Assembly (NCBI RefSeq): GCF_002233675.1
Contig: NZ_NMUQ01000001.1
Span: 2,336,687 to 2,400,686, forward strand
Origin: Paenibacillus herberti
GTDB taxonomy: Bacteria; Bacillota; Bacilli; Paenibacillales; Paenibacillaceae
Length of the DNA: 64,000 nt
Direction: 5' to 3'
The notes below the pieces were generated by a model. That model worked only from the letters and a program-made list of their open reading frames with translations. It had not been told where the DNA came from and did no database searches. Made by a program: the position numbers and the translations under genes. How positions within the stretch are numbered: position 1 is the first letter of the stretch; each line of letters starts with the position of its first letter. This document shows, piece by piece, positions 62,652 to 64,000 of the stretch.

Positions 62652-64000
62652 ATGACCATCTATAATTTCTATTGCGCAGGTGTTTTTGAAGGTAAAATTC
62701 GCTTTACCGATGATAAAGTCATGCATGCCAAAGTGGATGCGCGGCGGCGCACGCAAATGCAGGAAAATGTACTGAACGAGCGGGCCAAATACGTTCTCCC
62801 ACTCTCCAAAATCCGCGAGGCGCTACCCCTATATCGCAAAACCGAATGGGCAGGCGAACGAGTTAACATCGAAAACGGAGAAACGTATCACCGGCATCTA
62901 ACTTACCAGGACGAGAGCGGCCGGGTTTCCCAAGTGTGGGCGAAGCGCCAGGATACCGCGGTGGATATTGTGACGCTTGACGGCGAAATTATTGCCTTCC
63001 TGTGCCCTAACCGTTACGGCATGGAACTGATTGTCCAGGAAGGTTATGAAAAGCTGACACCGCTTGTCGTTTACGACGATCCGCAGCTGTCCAAGCCGGA
63101 GTACGGCGTGAACGAACTAGGCACTTTCCTCGTTCCCATGCGAGACGGCGTACAGCTGGCTACGGATGTTTATTTACCAGAGGGCATCCAGTTTGGCACC
63201 CGCCTGCCTACGATTCTGGTACGGACTTGTTACGATCGGCATCTACGTAAAGAAAGCTGTCTGCGTTGGGCGAATAAAGGTTATGCCGTCGTGAATCAGG
63301 ACGTTCGCGGACGCGCGGATTCCGAAGGAGATTTGGTTCCGTTTTATTATGAGCGCGAGGACGGCAGTGACACAATCGATTGGATCATTGCGCAGAACTG
63401 GTCAAACGGAGATGTCGGCATGTGGGGCGCTTCGTACCTCGGTTATGTCGTAATGGCAGCTGCCACAAGCGGCCATCCCAACCTGAAAGCTGTCGTTAAT
63501 GAAGTCAACGTTGGCACTCCTTTTGTCGATACGGTGCGCAGGGGCGGCACGGTATGCTCCTGGCCTTTGCTCAGCTGGACGCTGGCACAGTCGGTCGGCA
63601 CGCGAACTGACTTTGATATTTTCGGAGGCATAACGGTCGATCCGGCCAAAGCGGTCGAGGCACGTCCACTCCGCGAAATTCCGCAGCAGATGATCGGCAA
63701 AAGCTCCGGTCCATGGGATATGTGGAGCCAGCATCCAGAATACGACGATTACTGGCGCGGTTGTACACATTCAGAACGTGCCCATCAAATACAAGCTCCG
63801 ATGTTCGTTATATCCGGTTGGTATGACGGAGACAGCCCCGGTGTATCGGAAACTTGGCGGCTGCTCTCGGAGCATGATGTGCCAAACCGCAAAATCTGGC
63901 TCGGTCCATGGGAGCACGGTCCGAATCGAGCTCGCGACTTGCAAGGCGTTGCTTTTGGCGAGGATGCCGTTGTCTACGACTATGATGCCAATGTACTGCG
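62652..64000 (+). CDS. CocE/NonD-family (peptidase S15) hydrolase, C-terminus beyond window
   Basis: The frame starts at 62652 and is open to the right edge (449 codons). After about 135 N-terminal residues of a family-specific extension, the S15 alpha/beta-hydrolase domain begins (FLVPMRDGVQLATDVYLPE), with VNQDVRGRADSEG, the nucleophile Ser261 in GMWGASYLGY, and WLGPWEHGPN near the end. Family members cleave acyl esters, beta-lactam side chains (glutaryl/alpha-amino ester hydrolases) or X-Pro peptides. Its position after a dipeptidase-like and a cyclodeaminase-like gene suggests an amide or ester of an amino acid as substrate. The C-terminal jelly-roll domain would lie outside the window. 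Confidence 0.88.
   Translation, partial: MTIYNFYCAGVFEGKIRFTDDKVMHAKVDARRRTQMQENVLNERAKYVLPLSKIREALPLYRKTEWAGERVNIENGETYHRHLTYQDESGRVSQVWAKRQDTAVDIVTLDGEIIAFLCPNRYGMELIVQEGYEKLTPLVVYDDPQLSKPEYGVNELGTFLVPMRDGVQLATDVYLPEGIQFGTRLPTILVRTCYDRHLRKESCLRWANKGYAVVNQDVRGRADSEGDLVPFYYEREDGSDTIDWIIAQNWSNGDVGMWGASYLGYVVMAAATSGHPNLKAVVNEVNVGTPFVDTVRRGGTVCSWPLLSWTLAQSVGTRTDFDIFGGITVDPAKAVEARPLREIPQQMIGKSSGPWDMWSQHPEYDDYWRGCTHSERAHQIQAPMFVISGWYDGDSPGVSETWRLLSEHDVPNRKIWLGPWEHGPNRARDLQGVAFGEDAVVYDYDANVL

Overview
The window looks like chromosome of a Paenibacillus-type spore former (Bacillota, moderate to high GC). The evidence is YesM/YesN two-component pairs next to sugar ABC transporter genes, a YhcN/YlaJ sporulation lipoprotein, CgeB-type spore maturation proteins, strong AGGAGG ribosome binding sites and frequent TTG/GTG starts. 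I see no tRNA, rRNA, insertion sequence, prophage or CRISPR array. Assignments rest on reading the sequence and family knowledge; no database search was run.

Layout. 1-6767 (minus): a truncated sugar-binding lipoprotein, then an operon of response regulator, sensor kinase and two different sugar-binding proteins. 6904-15073: mixed housekeeping and accessory genes (YhcN-like lipoprotein, cold shock protein, a frameshifted FabH, a glycosyltransferase, DUF2164, PhzF-like, an AT-rich serine hydrolase, a GyrI-like domain protein, an EamA exporter). 15146-19135: a giant membrane protein with two GT-C glycosyltransferase modules. 19312-31480 (minus): a polysaccharide-utilisation locus with kinase, regulator, two permeases, binding protein and three tandem secreted GH43-like enzymes with ricin-type lectin domains. 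31657-32451: a TerC protein with a non-canonical start.

32646-49624 (minus): a nucleotide-sugar and glycosyltransferase cluster with CgeB homologues, best read as spore-surface glycan assembly. Three genes predict a UDP-2-acetamido-2,6-dideoxy-L-hexose. Four consecutive proteins (E 42305-43789, F 41674-42240, G 40473-41570, H 39163-40422) carry glycine every fourth residue (GX3 tetrads) next to basic low-complexity tails, and F is little else. This is the best candidate here for an undescribed system: glycosyltransferases apparently joined by a shared docking helix. Upstream of the cluster lies a 23-copy array of a 20-bp palindrome at 51-bp intervals.

49830-57197 (minus): a TPP-riboswitch-controlled thiamine operon, thiC-thiF-thiE/thiS fusion-thiG-thiO-thiD. 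57233-64000: a YjcZ-like anchored protein, a flavoprotein plus TetR regulator behind an operator-like palindrome, and an operon of ornithine-cyclodeaminase-like protein, divergent M19 dipeptidase and CocE-type hydrolase that runs off the right edge.
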